NCBI GenBank assembly: GCA_019930625.1
Contig: CP082844.1
Location: 1,054,001 to 1,118,000, forward strand
DNA length: 64,000 bases
Direction of reading: 5' to 3'
DNA from: Nocardia asteroides
GTDB lineage: Bacteria; Actinomycetota; Actinomycetes; Mycobacteriales; Mycobacteriaceae
The position numbers were made by a program, and so were the translations under genes. The notes under the pieces are model-generated. The model was not told the origin of the DNA and searched no databases. It saw only the letters and a program-made list of their open reading frames with translations. Shown here in pieces: positions 41,998 through 49,779 of this stretch (position 1 is its first letter; each line of letters opens with the position of its first letter).

Positions 41998-42017
41998 ATA
42001 TTGACCGATATCAATAT
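41998..42017. promoter_or_regulatory. ArsR operator
   Basis: ATATTGA and TCAATAT form a perfect 7-bp inverted repeat with a 6-base spacer, 7 bases upstream of the arsR start, in an A/T-rich spot unlike the surroundings. Confidence 0.75.
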
Positions 42018-42058
42018 GGTGAGGCAAGCAAACAGCCGGTGAACGCCAGGGACGAGCC

Positions 42059-42898
42059 CTACCGCATAGGCGAGCGGCGCTCGAGCAGGACGGTGTCGTG
42101 CCAGACGCCGTCGCGTTGGGCGATGCGTTCGCGGACGCCGACGGTGCGGTATCCGGCGCTGTGGTGCAGGGCCAGTGAGGCGCGGTTGTCGGTGAAGATC
42201 GAGGTCTGCAACGTCCACAAGCCGTCGTCGTCGGCGGCGAGGACCTGCTTGTGCAGCAGTGCCTTGCCCACGCCGCGTCCACGGTGAGAGTTCGCGACGT
42301 AGACCGAGGTCTCGGCGACACCGGCGTAGCAGTCGCGGCTCGATACCGGGGTGGCGGCGGTCCAGCCGACGATCCGTCCGTCGATCTCGGCGACCCATCG
42401 GTGGGCGGGCAGCCAGTGCTTGTCGAGGTGGGCGCGGGTGGGGACTTCGGTCTCGAAGGTGGCGATGCCGGTGGCGATCCCCTCACCGTAGATGCGCCGC
42501 ACGTCAGCCCAATCCCTGGGCTCCAGGGCGCGGATGGTGACGTCGACGGGCAGGTCGGCGGGGCAGCACGGACGCGGGGCGAGCAGGCCCATCACCGCGT
42601 CGGCGGCGTGCGGCAGTCCGGCGCAGCATGCCTCGTTGACGGTGACGATGGTCGCGGCACCTTCCTTGTGCAGGCGCACGAATCCCACGTCGGCGAGCTT
42701 GCGGACGTGATGGGAGGTCGTGGACTGACTCGTGCCCAGGATCTCGGTCAACGCGCCGACCGTGATCCCTTTCGGGGTCGTGGCCACCGCGTGAAGTAGT
42801 CGCACCCGCACCGGTTCGGCCAGGCAGGCGAACCACTCGGCGTAGGTGGTGGCTTCGCCGGTCGGCAGGACCTGGGCTTGGGGCAGAGCGATGGGCAT
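42059..42898 (-). CDS. ArsR-GNAT fusion (ArsN-like)
   Basis: The 279-residue protein joins an N-terminal ArsR domain (YAEWFACLAEPVRVRLLHAV, GTSQSTTSHHVRKLADVGFV, with Cys in NEACCAGLPHAAD and RPCCP) to a C-terminal GNAT domain (VTIRALEPRDWADVRRIY, SVYVANSHRGRGVGKALLHKQV) of the ArsN1/phosphinothricin-acetyltransferase type. It may sense trivalent arsenic and acetylate an arsenic-containing antimetabolite. ATG 42898 is the probable start; an ATG at 42937 is also open. It is divergent from the flavoprotein gene. Confidence 0.88.
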   Translation of the reverse strand: MPIALPQAQVLPTGEATTYAEWFACLAEPVRVRLLHAVATTPKGITVGALTEILGTSQSTTSHHVRKLADVGFVRLHKEGAATIVTVNEACCAGLPHAADAVMGLLAPRPCCPADLPVDVTIRALEPRDWADVRRIYGEGIATGIATFETEVPTRAHLDKHWLPAHRWVAEIDGRIVGWTAATPVSSRDCYAGVAETSVYVANSHRGRGVGKALLHKQVLAADDDGLWTLQTSIFTDNRASLALHHSAGYRTVGVRERIAQRDGVWHDTVLLERRSPMR

Positions 42899-42902
42899 GC
42901 GG

Positions 42903-42990
42903 CCAGTATATCGACGTAGATCGATGGTTGCTTTCATCGATGCCAGTCGATACTCTCGGCCGTAGTTAATCGATCTGTATCGATGAAAGA
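42903..42990. promoter_or_regulatory. Cluster of ATCGAT-type ArsR boxes
   Basis: The divergent promoter holds repeated ATCGA/TCGAT half-sites, for example ATCGACGTAGATCGAT (42910-42925) and ATCGATCTGTATCGAT (42970-42985). They differ from the ATATTGA box of arsR and probably bind the ArsR-GNAT fusion. Confidence 0.6.
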
Positions 42991-42999
42991 AGGTTCGTC

Positions 43000-44370
43000 A
43001 TGAACTCCCTGCCCGTAGTTGTCGTCGGAGCTGGGCCGGTCGGTCTGGCTGCCGCTGCCGAGCTGTCCCGCCGTGAGCTGCCGTTTTTGCTGCTCGAACG
43101 CGGTGAGCACGCCGGTGCCGCTGTCGCGCAGTGGCATCACGTGCGGGTGTTCTCGCGCTGGGCCGAGCTGATCGCCCCGGCCGCACGCCCGCTGCTCGAC
43201 GGTGCGGGCTGGTCCGAACCCGACCTCGAGGGCTACCCGACCGGCGCGGAGTGGGTCGAGCACTACCTGCGCCCGCTCGGCGCAGCACTCGGCGATTCGG
43301 TCCGGTTCAACACCGAGGTGACCGGTGTCGCGCGTCGAGGCCGCGACCGGGTCGTGGACGCCGGACGCGACAGCGAACCGTTGACCGTGCACGTGCGTAG
43401 CGCGCACGGGCGCGAGGAACGAATCATCGCCCGCGCGGTTATCGACACCTCCGGCACCTGGACGACACCGAACCCGCTCGGCGGAGACGGGCTGCCCGCC
43501 ATCGGCGAAGCCGCTGCGGCACAATGTATTTCCTACCGTGTGCCCGACCTCACCGACCCTGATATCGCGGCCCGCCACGCAGGCCGTCACGTGGTCGTCG
43601 CCGGAAGTGGGCACTCCGCGCTCACGGCGTTGATCGTGCTCGCCGAACTGGCCGGCGAGCACCCGGGGACTCGCATCACGTGGCTGCTGCGTCGGGGCAC
43701 GATCGGATCGACCTTCGGTGGCGGACAAGCCGACGAACTGCCCGCTCGCGGCGCCCTCGGGTTGCGCGCTCAGGCAGCGGTCGAGGCCGGACACATCAAC
43801 GTGGTCACCGGATTCCGCACCGAGACCGTCGAACACGCCGACCAGGGCCAGCTCACGCTCATCCCCGCCGAAGGCGACCCCGTCACCGATGTCGACGAAG
43901 TGATCGTGCTGACCGGGTTCCGCCCGGACCTGTCCTGGCTGTCGGAAATCCGTCTCGACCTCGACGCCACGTTGCAGGCTCCGACGAAGCTGGCGCCGTT
44001 GATCGACCCGAACGCGCATTCCTGTGGCACGGTCTACCCGCACGGAGTCACCGAACTGTCCCACCCCGAACCCGGCGTGTTCCTGGCCGGGATGAAGAGC
44101 TACGGCCGCGCGCCGACGTTCTTGGCGATGACCGGATACGAGCAGGTCCGCTCCATCGTCGCCGCCCTCGCCGGAGACCACGAAGCCGCGCAGCGAGTCG
44201 AACTCACCCTGCCCGACACCGGGGTCTGCGGCGGATCCGGCTTGTTCGACGCCCCCGCCGAAGAATCCACGGGCGGATGCTGCGGGGCCCCGACCGCAGT
44301 GCAGGAGCTGACCCTCAGCGTCCCGACCGCGATCCAGGAACTGCCCCTGACCTCTTCGCCTGCGCGCTGA
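43000..44370 (+). CDS. FAD-dependent oxidoreductase of the ars region
   Basis: The 456-residue flavoprotein has an N-terminal FAD motif VVVVGAGPVGLAAAAEL, a second dinucleotide motif VVVAGSGHSALTALIVL near residue 195 and the FMO-like TGFRPDLSWL. Its C-terminus is Cys-rich (TGVCGGSGLF and GGCCGAPT), possibly an arsenic- or metal-binding tail. It is probably a monooxygenase or reductase acting on arsenicals. GAAAGAAGG precedes the ATG. First of three genes with an MFS exporter and an ArsO-like protein. Confidence 0.85.
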   Translation: MNSLPVVVVGAGPVGLAAAAELSRRELPFLLLERGEHAGAAVAQWHHVRVFSRWAELIAPAARPLLDGAGWSEPDLEGYPTGAEWVEHYLRPLGAALGDSVRFNTEVTGVARRGRDRVVDAGRDSEPLTVHVRSAHGREERIIARAVIDTSGTWTTPNPLGGDGLPAIGEAAAAQCISYRVPDLTDPDIAARHAGRHVVVAGSGHSALTALIVLAELAGEHPGTRITWLLRRGTIGSTFGGGQADELPARGALGLRAQAAVEAGHINVVTGFRTETVEHADQGQLTLIPAEGDPVTDVDEVIVLTGFRPDLSWLSEIRLDLDATLQAPTKLAPLIDPNAHSCGTVYPHGVTELSHPEPGVFLAGMKSYGRAPTFLAMTGYEQVRSIVAALAGDHEAAQRVELTLPDTGVCGGSGLFDAPAEESTGGCCGAPTAVQELTLSVPTAIQELPLTSSPAR

Positions 44371-44379
44371 TCCACTGCG

Positions 44380-45603
44380 ATGCAGGTTGTTTCGATATCA
44401 GCGGCACCCGCCGCGACCGGGTTGCGGCGGGTGCTGGTGGTCTTGTGCGTCACCGAGATCACCAGCTGGGGAATCCTGTTCTACGCCTTCCCGGTCCTGC
44501 TCGGAGCCATCGCCACCGACACCGGTTGGTCGGCCACCGCGCTGACAGCGGTGTTCTCGGCCGGACAACTCCTCACCGCGCTCACCGGCATCCTCGTCGG
44601 CCGTCGCCTGGACCGCCACGGACCCCGCATTGTGATGACCGCAGGCTCGGCGCTCGCGGTCACGGCACTGATCGTCGTGGCCACCGCGCAAACCCTGACA
44701 GCGTTTCTGCTGGGCTGGGCGCTGGCCGGGATCTCGATGGGTGCGGTGCTGTATCCCCCGGCGTTCGCGGCGCTGACCCGCTGGTACGGGCCCGACCGGG
44801 TGAAAGCGCTGACCGTGCTGACCCTCGCAGGTGGGCTGGCCTCCACCGTCTTCGCACCCTTGACCGCAGCCCTGGCAACCAGGTTCGACTGGCGCGCAAC
44901 CTATCTGATCCTCGCCGCGATCCTCGCGGTCGTGACGATCCCGGGCCATTGGTTCGGATTGCGATTGGTCTGGCCGACCCGGCCCGAAGAAGGCACCGAA
45001 CACGCCCACCTGGGCAACCCCGGCAGCATCGCGCGCAGCCGGGCATTCATCACCCTGGCGATCGCGTTGAGCGTCACCGGATTCGCGTCCTTCGCGGTCG
45101 TGGTCACCCTCGTGCCGTTGATGACCGAGCGCGGGATCTCCACCACCACCGCAGCACTCGCTCTCGGACTGGGCGGACTCGGGCAGGTCGTGAGCCGGAT
45201 CGGCTACAGCGCCTTCGCCGACCGAACCAGTGTGCGCACCCGCACCGCAATCATCCTGATCGCGATCGCCGCCACCACGATGCTGCTCGGAATCTTCACC
45301 ACCGCAGCAGCACTGACCGTCGCCGCGATCCTGTCGGGTATGGCACGCGGGGTGTTCACCCTGCTGCAAGCCACCGCGATCACCGATCGGTGGGGTTCGG
45401 CCCACTACGGGCAACTCACTGGGCTCGTCTCCGCACCGATGACCATCACCATCGCCTCAGCACCGTTCGTGGCCACCGCCCTGGCCGCGAACCTGGGCGG
45501 CTATCCCGCCACGTTCCTGATCCTGGGCACAGCCGCCGCCCTCGCCGCGGCACTGTCGCTGACCACCATCCCGAAACACTCACCGAAAGAACAACACTCA
45601 TGA
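44380..45603 (+). CDS. MFS transporter of the ars region
   Basis: The 407-residue protein has twelve membrane stretches and an MFS signature (LVGRRLDRHGPRIVM). It resembles the MFS exporters found between flavoprotein genes in actinobacterial ars islands. ArsJ, which exports 1-arseno-3-phosphoglycerate, is one possibility, but no gapdh gene accompanies it here. It begins 9 bases after the flavoprotein gene and its stop overlaps the arsO start. Confidence 0.82.
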   Translation: MQVVSISAAPAATGLRRVLVVLCVTEITSWGILFYAFPVLLGAIATDTGWSATALTAVFSAGQLLTALTGILVGRRLDRHGPRIVMTAGSALAVTALIVVATAQTLTAFLLGWALAGISMGAVLYPPAFAALTRWYGPDRVKALTVLTLAGGLASTVFAPLTAALATRFDWRATYLILAAILAVVTIPGHWFGLRLVWPTRPEEGTEHAHLGNPGSIARSRAFITLAIALSVTGFASFAVVVTLVPLMTERGISTTTAALALGLGGLGQVVSRIGYSAFADRTSVRTRTAIILIAIAATTMLLGIFTTAAALTVAAILSGMARGVFTLLQATAITDRWGSAHYGQLTGLVSAPMTITIASAPFVATALAANLGGYPATFLILGTAAALAAALSLTTIPKHSPKEQHS

Positions 45604-46667
45604 TCGACGCAATCGTCATCGGCGCAGGACAATCCGGACTCACCGCCGCCCGCGCGCTCACCGACCACCACCTGACCCCAGTCGTGCTCGAGGCCGGGCC
45701 CGACCCCGTCGGGTCCTGGTCGCACTACTACGACAGCCTCACCCTGTTCTCACCCGCCCAACACTCCAGCATGCCCGGTCTGGGCTTCCCCGCCGAGCCC
45801 GACCACTACCCGCATCGTGACGAGGTCGTCGACTACCTGCGCCGCTACGCGAAAACCCTCGACGCCGACATCCGCACCAACACCACCGTCACCACCGTCG
45901 AGTCCCACCCCGACCAAGGATTCGTCGTCCACACCGGCGACGGCCAACAACTCCACACCGCCGGAATCGTTTCCGCCACAGGCTCCTTCGGTAACCCCTA
46001 TGTGCCCGAACTGCCCGGAGGAGACAAATTCCAAGGCACCGTCCTGCACGCCGCCGACTACCGGCGCCCCGAGCACTACTCGGGTCAACGCGTCATCGTC
46101 GTCGGCGCGGGCAACTCCGCCGTGCAAATCGCCTACGAACTCGCCGACCACGCCACCGTCACCCTCGCCACCCACAACCCGATCAACTTCTTGCCCCAAC
46201 ACCGCGACGGACACGACATCCACCACTGGCTCGTCTCTACCGGATTCGACCAACTCCCACCCGAATGGCTCATCCGCTACGTCGGCGGCACCCTCGTCAT
46301 GGACACCGGCGACTACCAACACGCCCTCACAACCGGGCGCATGGACCGCCGACCCATGTTCACCAGCTTCGACACCGACGCCATCGTCTGGGCTGACGGC
46401 ACTCGCGAACCGGTCGACACAGTGCTCTTCGCCACCGGTTACCGACCCAACCTCGGCTACCTCACCGAGCTCGGCGCCCTCGCTGACGGATACCCACTCC
46501 ACAACGCCGGTATATCCACCACACACCCCGGCCTCGCCTACGTCGGGCTCGAGTTCCAGCGGACGTTCTCCTCCAACACGCTGCGCGGCGTCCACCGCGA
46601 CGCCGAACACGTCACCACCGCGCTGGCCGCTCACATCAACCGGGCACCGGCGAAAGTCGGTCTGTAA
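45600..46667 (+). CDS. arsO: ArsO-like flavin monooxygenase
   Basis: The 355-residue protein has the FAD motif AIVIGAGQSGLTAARAL, an NADPH motif VIVVGAGNSAVQIAYEL near residue 165, the FMO-like SFGNPYVPELPGG and a closing TGYRPNLGYL. This matches the ArsO group of class B monooxygenases in ars operons, of unclear substrate. The start overlaps the MFS stop (ATGA). The last of the divergent three-gene operon. Confidence 0.88.
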   Translation: MIDAIVIGAGQSGLTAARALTDHHLTPVVLEAGPDPVGSWSHYYDSLTLFSPAQHSSMPGLGFPAEPDHYPHRDEVVDYLRRYAKTLDADIRTNTTVTTVESHPDQGFVVHTGDGQQLHTAGIVSATGSFGNPYVPELPGGDKFQGTVLHAADYRRPEHYSGQRVIVVGAGNSAVQIAYELADHATVTLATHNPINFLPQHRDGHDIHHWLVSTGFDQLPPEWLIRYVGGTLVMDTGDYQHALTTGRMDRRPMFTSFDTDAIVWADGTREPVDTVLFATGYRPNLGYLTELGALADGYPLHNAGISTTHPGLAYVGLEFQRTFSSNTLRGVHRDAEHVTTALAAHINRAPAKVGL

Positions 46668-46729
46668 GCCTCCCAGCGCTAGGCGTCCGGGTGTCGCCTA
46701 CCAGCAACACCCGGGCTATAGTCGAACAT

Positions 46730-46942
46730 GTGTGCGAATCCACGCGACCATACGTGAGGCTCGGTGTCTGGACAGAGCCCTCGCCGCGGTTCTGCCCCAA
46801 CGGCCACCGCCTCGGCGCAGGACGAGCAGTCGTCGCCGCAATGCCGTGTCGGCGCGTCGGCGGCCACCACCGCGCACACACCTGCCTCGCCTGCGGCGCG
46901 ACCACCTACAGTCCGCCCGCGCACACCGACTGCGAACACTGA
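46730..46942 (+). CDS. Small zinc-ribbon-like protein, leaderless
   Basis: The 70-residue product has CPNGH near residue 23, a stretch of Arg/His, and then HTCLACGATTY with an ending DC-E-H, a Cys4-type metal-binding pattern seen in short actinobacterial proteins. A TATAGT -10-like element at 46718-46723 lies just upstream of GTG 46730, which suggests a leaderless transcript. Function unknown; GTG 46754 is an alternative start. Confidence 0.5.
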   Translation: MCESTRPYVRLGVWTEPSPRFCPNGHRLGAGRAVVAAMPCRRVGGHHRAHTCLACGATTYSPPAHTDCEH

Positions 46943-47388
46943 CCGCCTCACGCCAGAAGTTCTACTGACGGACGGTTCGGCACCACGGCGACCGGGCGCA
47001 TCATGGCGACCAGGACGACAGACAGCCCGCAGGCGGCTCACGGGCAGCGCCGCTAAGGCTCCCTACTTGGCGGGCCAGACGCAGTTCCACTAACCGCACG
47101 GCGTGGTGATGGTCGAACATGGATTCGATCGAGCAGTGTGTGGCACTGGATAGCGTCGATGCAAACGTTCTTCGCAAGTGGGGTTCAGCTTGGCTTGACT
47201 TCACTCACGCCGACTCGGTTCTGCTAGCACGCCGCAGTATCCCAGCGACTGCTCCGAACCTCTTCTTGCGCCGAGTCCTGTGCGAGTCGGCAGTAGTCAG
47301 CTACCGCCGGGTCGGGCAAGGCCAACAGCGACGATAGACCGACCTCAGCGCGCTGTTTGCCGAGTGACGACTGAACTGTCCGGACAGA
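46943..47388. other. Sparse region with a possible gene fragment
   Basis: Only a 73-codon frame at 47119-47337 looks coding. Its end (NLFLRRVLCESAVVSYRRV) resembles the start of a longer actinobacterial phage-linked protein, so it may be a fragment. Otherwise nothing is seen before the terminator at 47389. Confidence 0.3.
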
Positions 47389-47432
47389 GCGGGCCGATCG
47401 ACACCGGAACCGTCCAGAGTCGATCGGCCCGC
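47389..47432. terminator. Terminator after micropeptide copy 2
   Basis: GCGGGCCGATCGAC and GTCGATCGGCCCGC form a perfect 14-bp stem with a 16-base loop, 26 bases below the micropeptide stop on the minus strand. Confidence 0.75.
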
Positions 47433-47457
47433 CGTGATTGCGGGAGCCGTCCTGCTG

Positions 47458-47523
47458 TCACATGGGACAGCAAGGGCCCATCATGCTGCACATCCAGTCA
47501 CAGATCATCTTCAGCGGGTTCAC
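47458..47523 (-). CDS. Conserved Met/Cys-rich 21-residue micropeptide (copy 2)
   Basis: GTG 47523 follows a strong ribosome site (CAGGGAGGTGA). The 21 residues keep the core CDWMCSMM and the CC-x-M end of copy 1 at 32195, differing at about six positions such as M4L, L7I and the ASCCQ to GPCCP change. A MerR-type promoter with a 19-base spacer lies about 140 bases upstream, and a terminator follows, so this peptide has its own metal-type transcription unit. It is probably a Cu(I)-binding micropeptide. Confidence 0.75.
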   Translation of the reverse strand: MNPLKMICDWMCSMMGPCCPM

Positions 47524-47658
47524 GTAAATCACCTCCCTGGGTTGCGTGTTCGGACTCGTCGGCCGCGCGATCGGTGGATTGATACGGTGCCGTCGTCGTG
47601 GTTCCCAGAGCTGCCAAGACAATCTCGGCTGACCGGTGGACCACAGCGATGCTAAACG

Positions 47659-47680
47659 TTCCATTAGGATGGAAGGTCAA
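47659..47680 (-). promoter_or_regulatory. MerR-type promoter of micropeptide copy 2
   Basis: On the minus strand TTGACC is followed by a 19-base spacer containing the dyad TTCCATCCTAATGGAA and then a TTTAGCAT-like -10. This is the stretched promoter architecture used by MerR/CueR activators. The dyad is 14 of 16 identical to the one at 49165-49180. Confidence 0.75.
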
Positions 47681-47805
47681 GTCGTGCAAGCGGCTGGCGA
47701 TCGGTTGATCGGGCTATTGGGTGCCGACGGATTGGTGCTTGCCAGGGCGGCGCCGGTTGCGCCGTGCTGGCTTGGAATTGGGCGAATGTAATGAGGCCAG
47801 GGTCG

Positions 47806-48015
47806 TCACGAGTCGACCGTTGCGGTGTAGCCGAGTTCGGCGATGGCTGCGATGACATCGCCGGGGGTGGCGTAGTCGAGGTCGACGGTGGTGCGGTTGT
47901 GCCTCCGGGAAGTGCGGGTCTCGCGCACACCAGGCAGGTCTTGCAGGGTGTCGTCGATGAGCAATGCGCAGCTGCCGCAGTGCATGCCGTCGACCCGGAA
48001 GGTGTGTGTGCCCAT
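47806..48015 (-). CDS. HMA-domain copper chaperone
   Basis: The 69-residue HMA protein has GMHCGSC near residues 10-16 and is a close relative of the one at 22787 (same LLIDDTLxDLPGV stretch). It follows the chimeric copA-safE remnant by 17 bases. It probably remains functional although its upstream partners are broken. Confidence 0.9.
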   Translation of the reverse strand: MGTHTFRVDGMHCGSCALLIDDTLQDLPGVRETRTSRRHNRTTVDLDYATPGDVIAAIAELGYTATVDS

Positions 48016-48032
48016 AGGTTTTCGATCCCTTC

Positions 48033-49050
48033 TCAAGCAATGGTGAGGGTGCCGGAGTACATGCCCATGCCGCAGGTGTAGTCCAGGCGGCCGGGTCGAA
48101 GAATCCCGAGGTCGATACGGGTCTCGCCGGTGGTCGGCAGGACTTTCTGGATGTCGAGGCTCGGTATGACCAGCGACCGGATGCAGCCCTGGGTGCCGTT
48201 GGTCTTGACCACCAGGGTGGTCGGTACACCGGGCTTCGCTGCGACGTTGTCCGGTGTGTAGGCGCCGGTGCGGGCGGTGATCGTCACGACCTGCGCGCCG
48301 TCTGCGACGGTAGCGGCGGAGGCATCGGCCACCGGCTGGCTCGCGCCGAACGCCTCGGCGATACGCCCAGCGGCCAACGGTGAACCGGCGAGTTCGAGTC
48401 CACCGTTGAGGGTGTAGAACCCCATCCCGAGCACCACCAGTCCGGTCGCTACCGCCAGCCCGGCATCACCGAGAAACAGCGCGTACAGCGACCAACCGAA
48501 CGCGGCCAGCACGCCCACCGAGATGAGAGTGTCCATGGTCGCGGCGGCGTGACGCAGGTTCGTCCACGCCGCTTGGTGGAACGGCCAGGCGCCCCACACG
48601 ACTATCGGCGCCGCCAGGGTGAGCGGCAGCCACTGCCCAGTTGGTGAACTGCAACGGTGGCACCATTGCCATCGCTACCACCGGCACCGCCAACGCCAAC
48701 GCCACCGACACTCGCATTCGCTGGCGCAGTGAGCGAGTGTCGGTGTCGTATGTCTCGGTCTCATAGGAGGTTTCGCTATCAGGACCTCGCACCGGGTGTG
48801 GAATTCGTGCGGTGTACCCGGTGGCTTCGATCACCTCGATCACGTCGGCGTCTGCGGTGTCGGAATCGATCTCGACACGGGCCTTCTCGGTGGCGAAGTT
48901 GACGGTGGCCACGACACTGTCCATCGTATTGAGCCGCCGCTCGATTCTGGTCGCGCACGACGCGCACGTCATCCCGCCGATAGCGACTTCCAACCGCCGC
49001 GGCGCGGCAGCCGCGTCCTCGGCCGGTAGGGGTCCGCTCGACGCGGGCAT
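48033..49050 (-). pseudogene. Chimeric remnant: copA 5' part joined to SafE-cupredoxin 3' part
   Basis: From ATG 49050 the frame encodes a CopA-type start with GMTCASC and the first membrane helices up to PPLQFTNW, then shifts frame near 48640 and continues as [18 protein letters not shown]...WSLYALFLG. At about 48470 the sequence jumps into the distal part of a SafE-cupredoxin gene (ATGLVVLGMGFYTLNGG ... LDYTCGMGMYSG), as at 23017. A deletion between two neighbouring genes plus a frameshift explains this. The original order was CopA, SafE-cupredoxin, HMA. Confidence 0.85.
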
Positions 49051-49112
49051 CACCGGCACCGCGACGAGCACCAGCACGTCATCCCGCATACTGCACACTC
49101 GAGCTCGTTCAC
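49050..49112 (-). CDS. Cys-rich 20-residue leader micropeptide
   Basis: GTG 49112 follows GGAGGTCGGC and opens a 20-residue frame with five cysteines (C6, C9, C13, C15, C19), in the order CAVC-GMT-CWC-SSR-C. Its stop overlaps the ATG of the copA remnant (TGATG), so it would be translationally coupled to the ATPase. This arrangement suits either a metallothionein-like peptide or a leader peptide that senses metal or cysteine status. It is downstream of the MerR-type promoter at 49165. Confidence 0.55.
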   Translation of the reverse strand: MNELECAVCGMTCWCSSRCR

Positions 49113-49164
49113 GCCGACCTCCATCCATCCACACGCCTCCCGCTTGGCAATCCCATCCTGAACC

Positions 49165-49186
49165 TTCCAGTAAGATGGAATGTCAA
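49165..49186 (-). promoter_or_regulatory. MerR-type promoter between merR and copA remnant
   Basis: On the minus strand TTGACA, a 19-base spacer with the dyad TTCCATCTTACTGGAA, and a TCAGGAT-like -10 give the stretched promoter bound by MerR-family activators. It lies between the divergent MerR gene and the Cys-rich micropeptide. Confidence 0.8.
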
Positions 49187-49211
49187 GGGGCCGGATCCGA
49201 GGGAGTATGCG

Positions 49212-49703
49212 ATGAAGATCGGTGAACTGGCTGCAGCGGGCGGAGTCACGACAAAAACGATCCGGTTCTACGAGGGCGAGGGCTTGATGCCTGAACCGGG
49301 CCGCACTCCTACCGGCTACCGCGACTACAGCTCCGAGCACCTGGCCCGGTTGCAGTTCATCCGCCGGGCGCAAGCGGCGGGGCTGAGTCTGCGCGAAGCC
49401 GGTCAGATCCTGTCTGTCCACGACCGCGGCGAACAACCCTGCGGCCATGTCCAAGCGATCCTCAGCGAGCGCCTCGACCAGGTCCGGGCCCAAATCGCCG
49501 AACTCATCACCCTCGAAGCCCACCTGCAAACACTGCTGGACACTTCCCGTACCGACCAGCCCACCAGCCACGACGACTCCACAGTCTGCTGGATCATCGA
49601 ATCCAACGTCTCGGTGTCGAACGACCAACCGCTCGATGCCGACCCGTTCGGTCATGTGAGCGAAGCGGGCTCAACTCCTCCAGGTGGTGGAGTTGGCAGG
49701 TGA
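49212..49703 (+). CDS. MerR-family metal-responsive activator
   Basis: The 163-residue protein has the MerR DNA-binding start KIGELAAAGGVTTKTIRFYE, the GYRDYSSEHLARLQFIRRAQ linker, a dimerisation helix and cysteines in EQPCGHVQ and TVCWIIES. This fits the heavy-metal MerR subgroup; a CueR-like CX7C loop is not obvious, so the metal is uncertain. It should activate both promoters at 49165 and 47659. GAGGGAGTATGCG precedes the ATG. Confidence 0.9.
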   Translation: MKIGELAAAGGVTTKTIRFYEGEGLMPEPGRTPTGYRDYSSEHLARLQFIRRAQAAGLSLREAGQILSVHDRGEQPCGHVQAILSERLDQVRAQIAELITLEAHLQTLLDTSRTDQPTSHDDSTVCWIIESNVSVSNDQPLDADPFGHVSEAGSTPPGGGVGR

Positions 49704-49779
49704 GTTGTTCTCGCTCATCGAAGTTGGCCACCAGACGGCGTGCGGGCAGTCGGTGGCTCGCCACTGAGTCGCCGCGGCG

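Noticed and set aside
43680..46667. 995-codon plus-strand frame
   Set aside because: Only the last 355 codons (from 45600) are the real ArsO-like gene; the rest is an out-of-frame reading of the flavoprotein and MFS genes.
47464..47664. Extended N-terminus (about 47 codons) for micropeptide copy 2
   Set aside because: That frame starts inside the MerR operator, has poor codon use, and copy 1 has no such extension; the ribosome site before GTG 47523 and the equal length of the two copies favour 21 residues.
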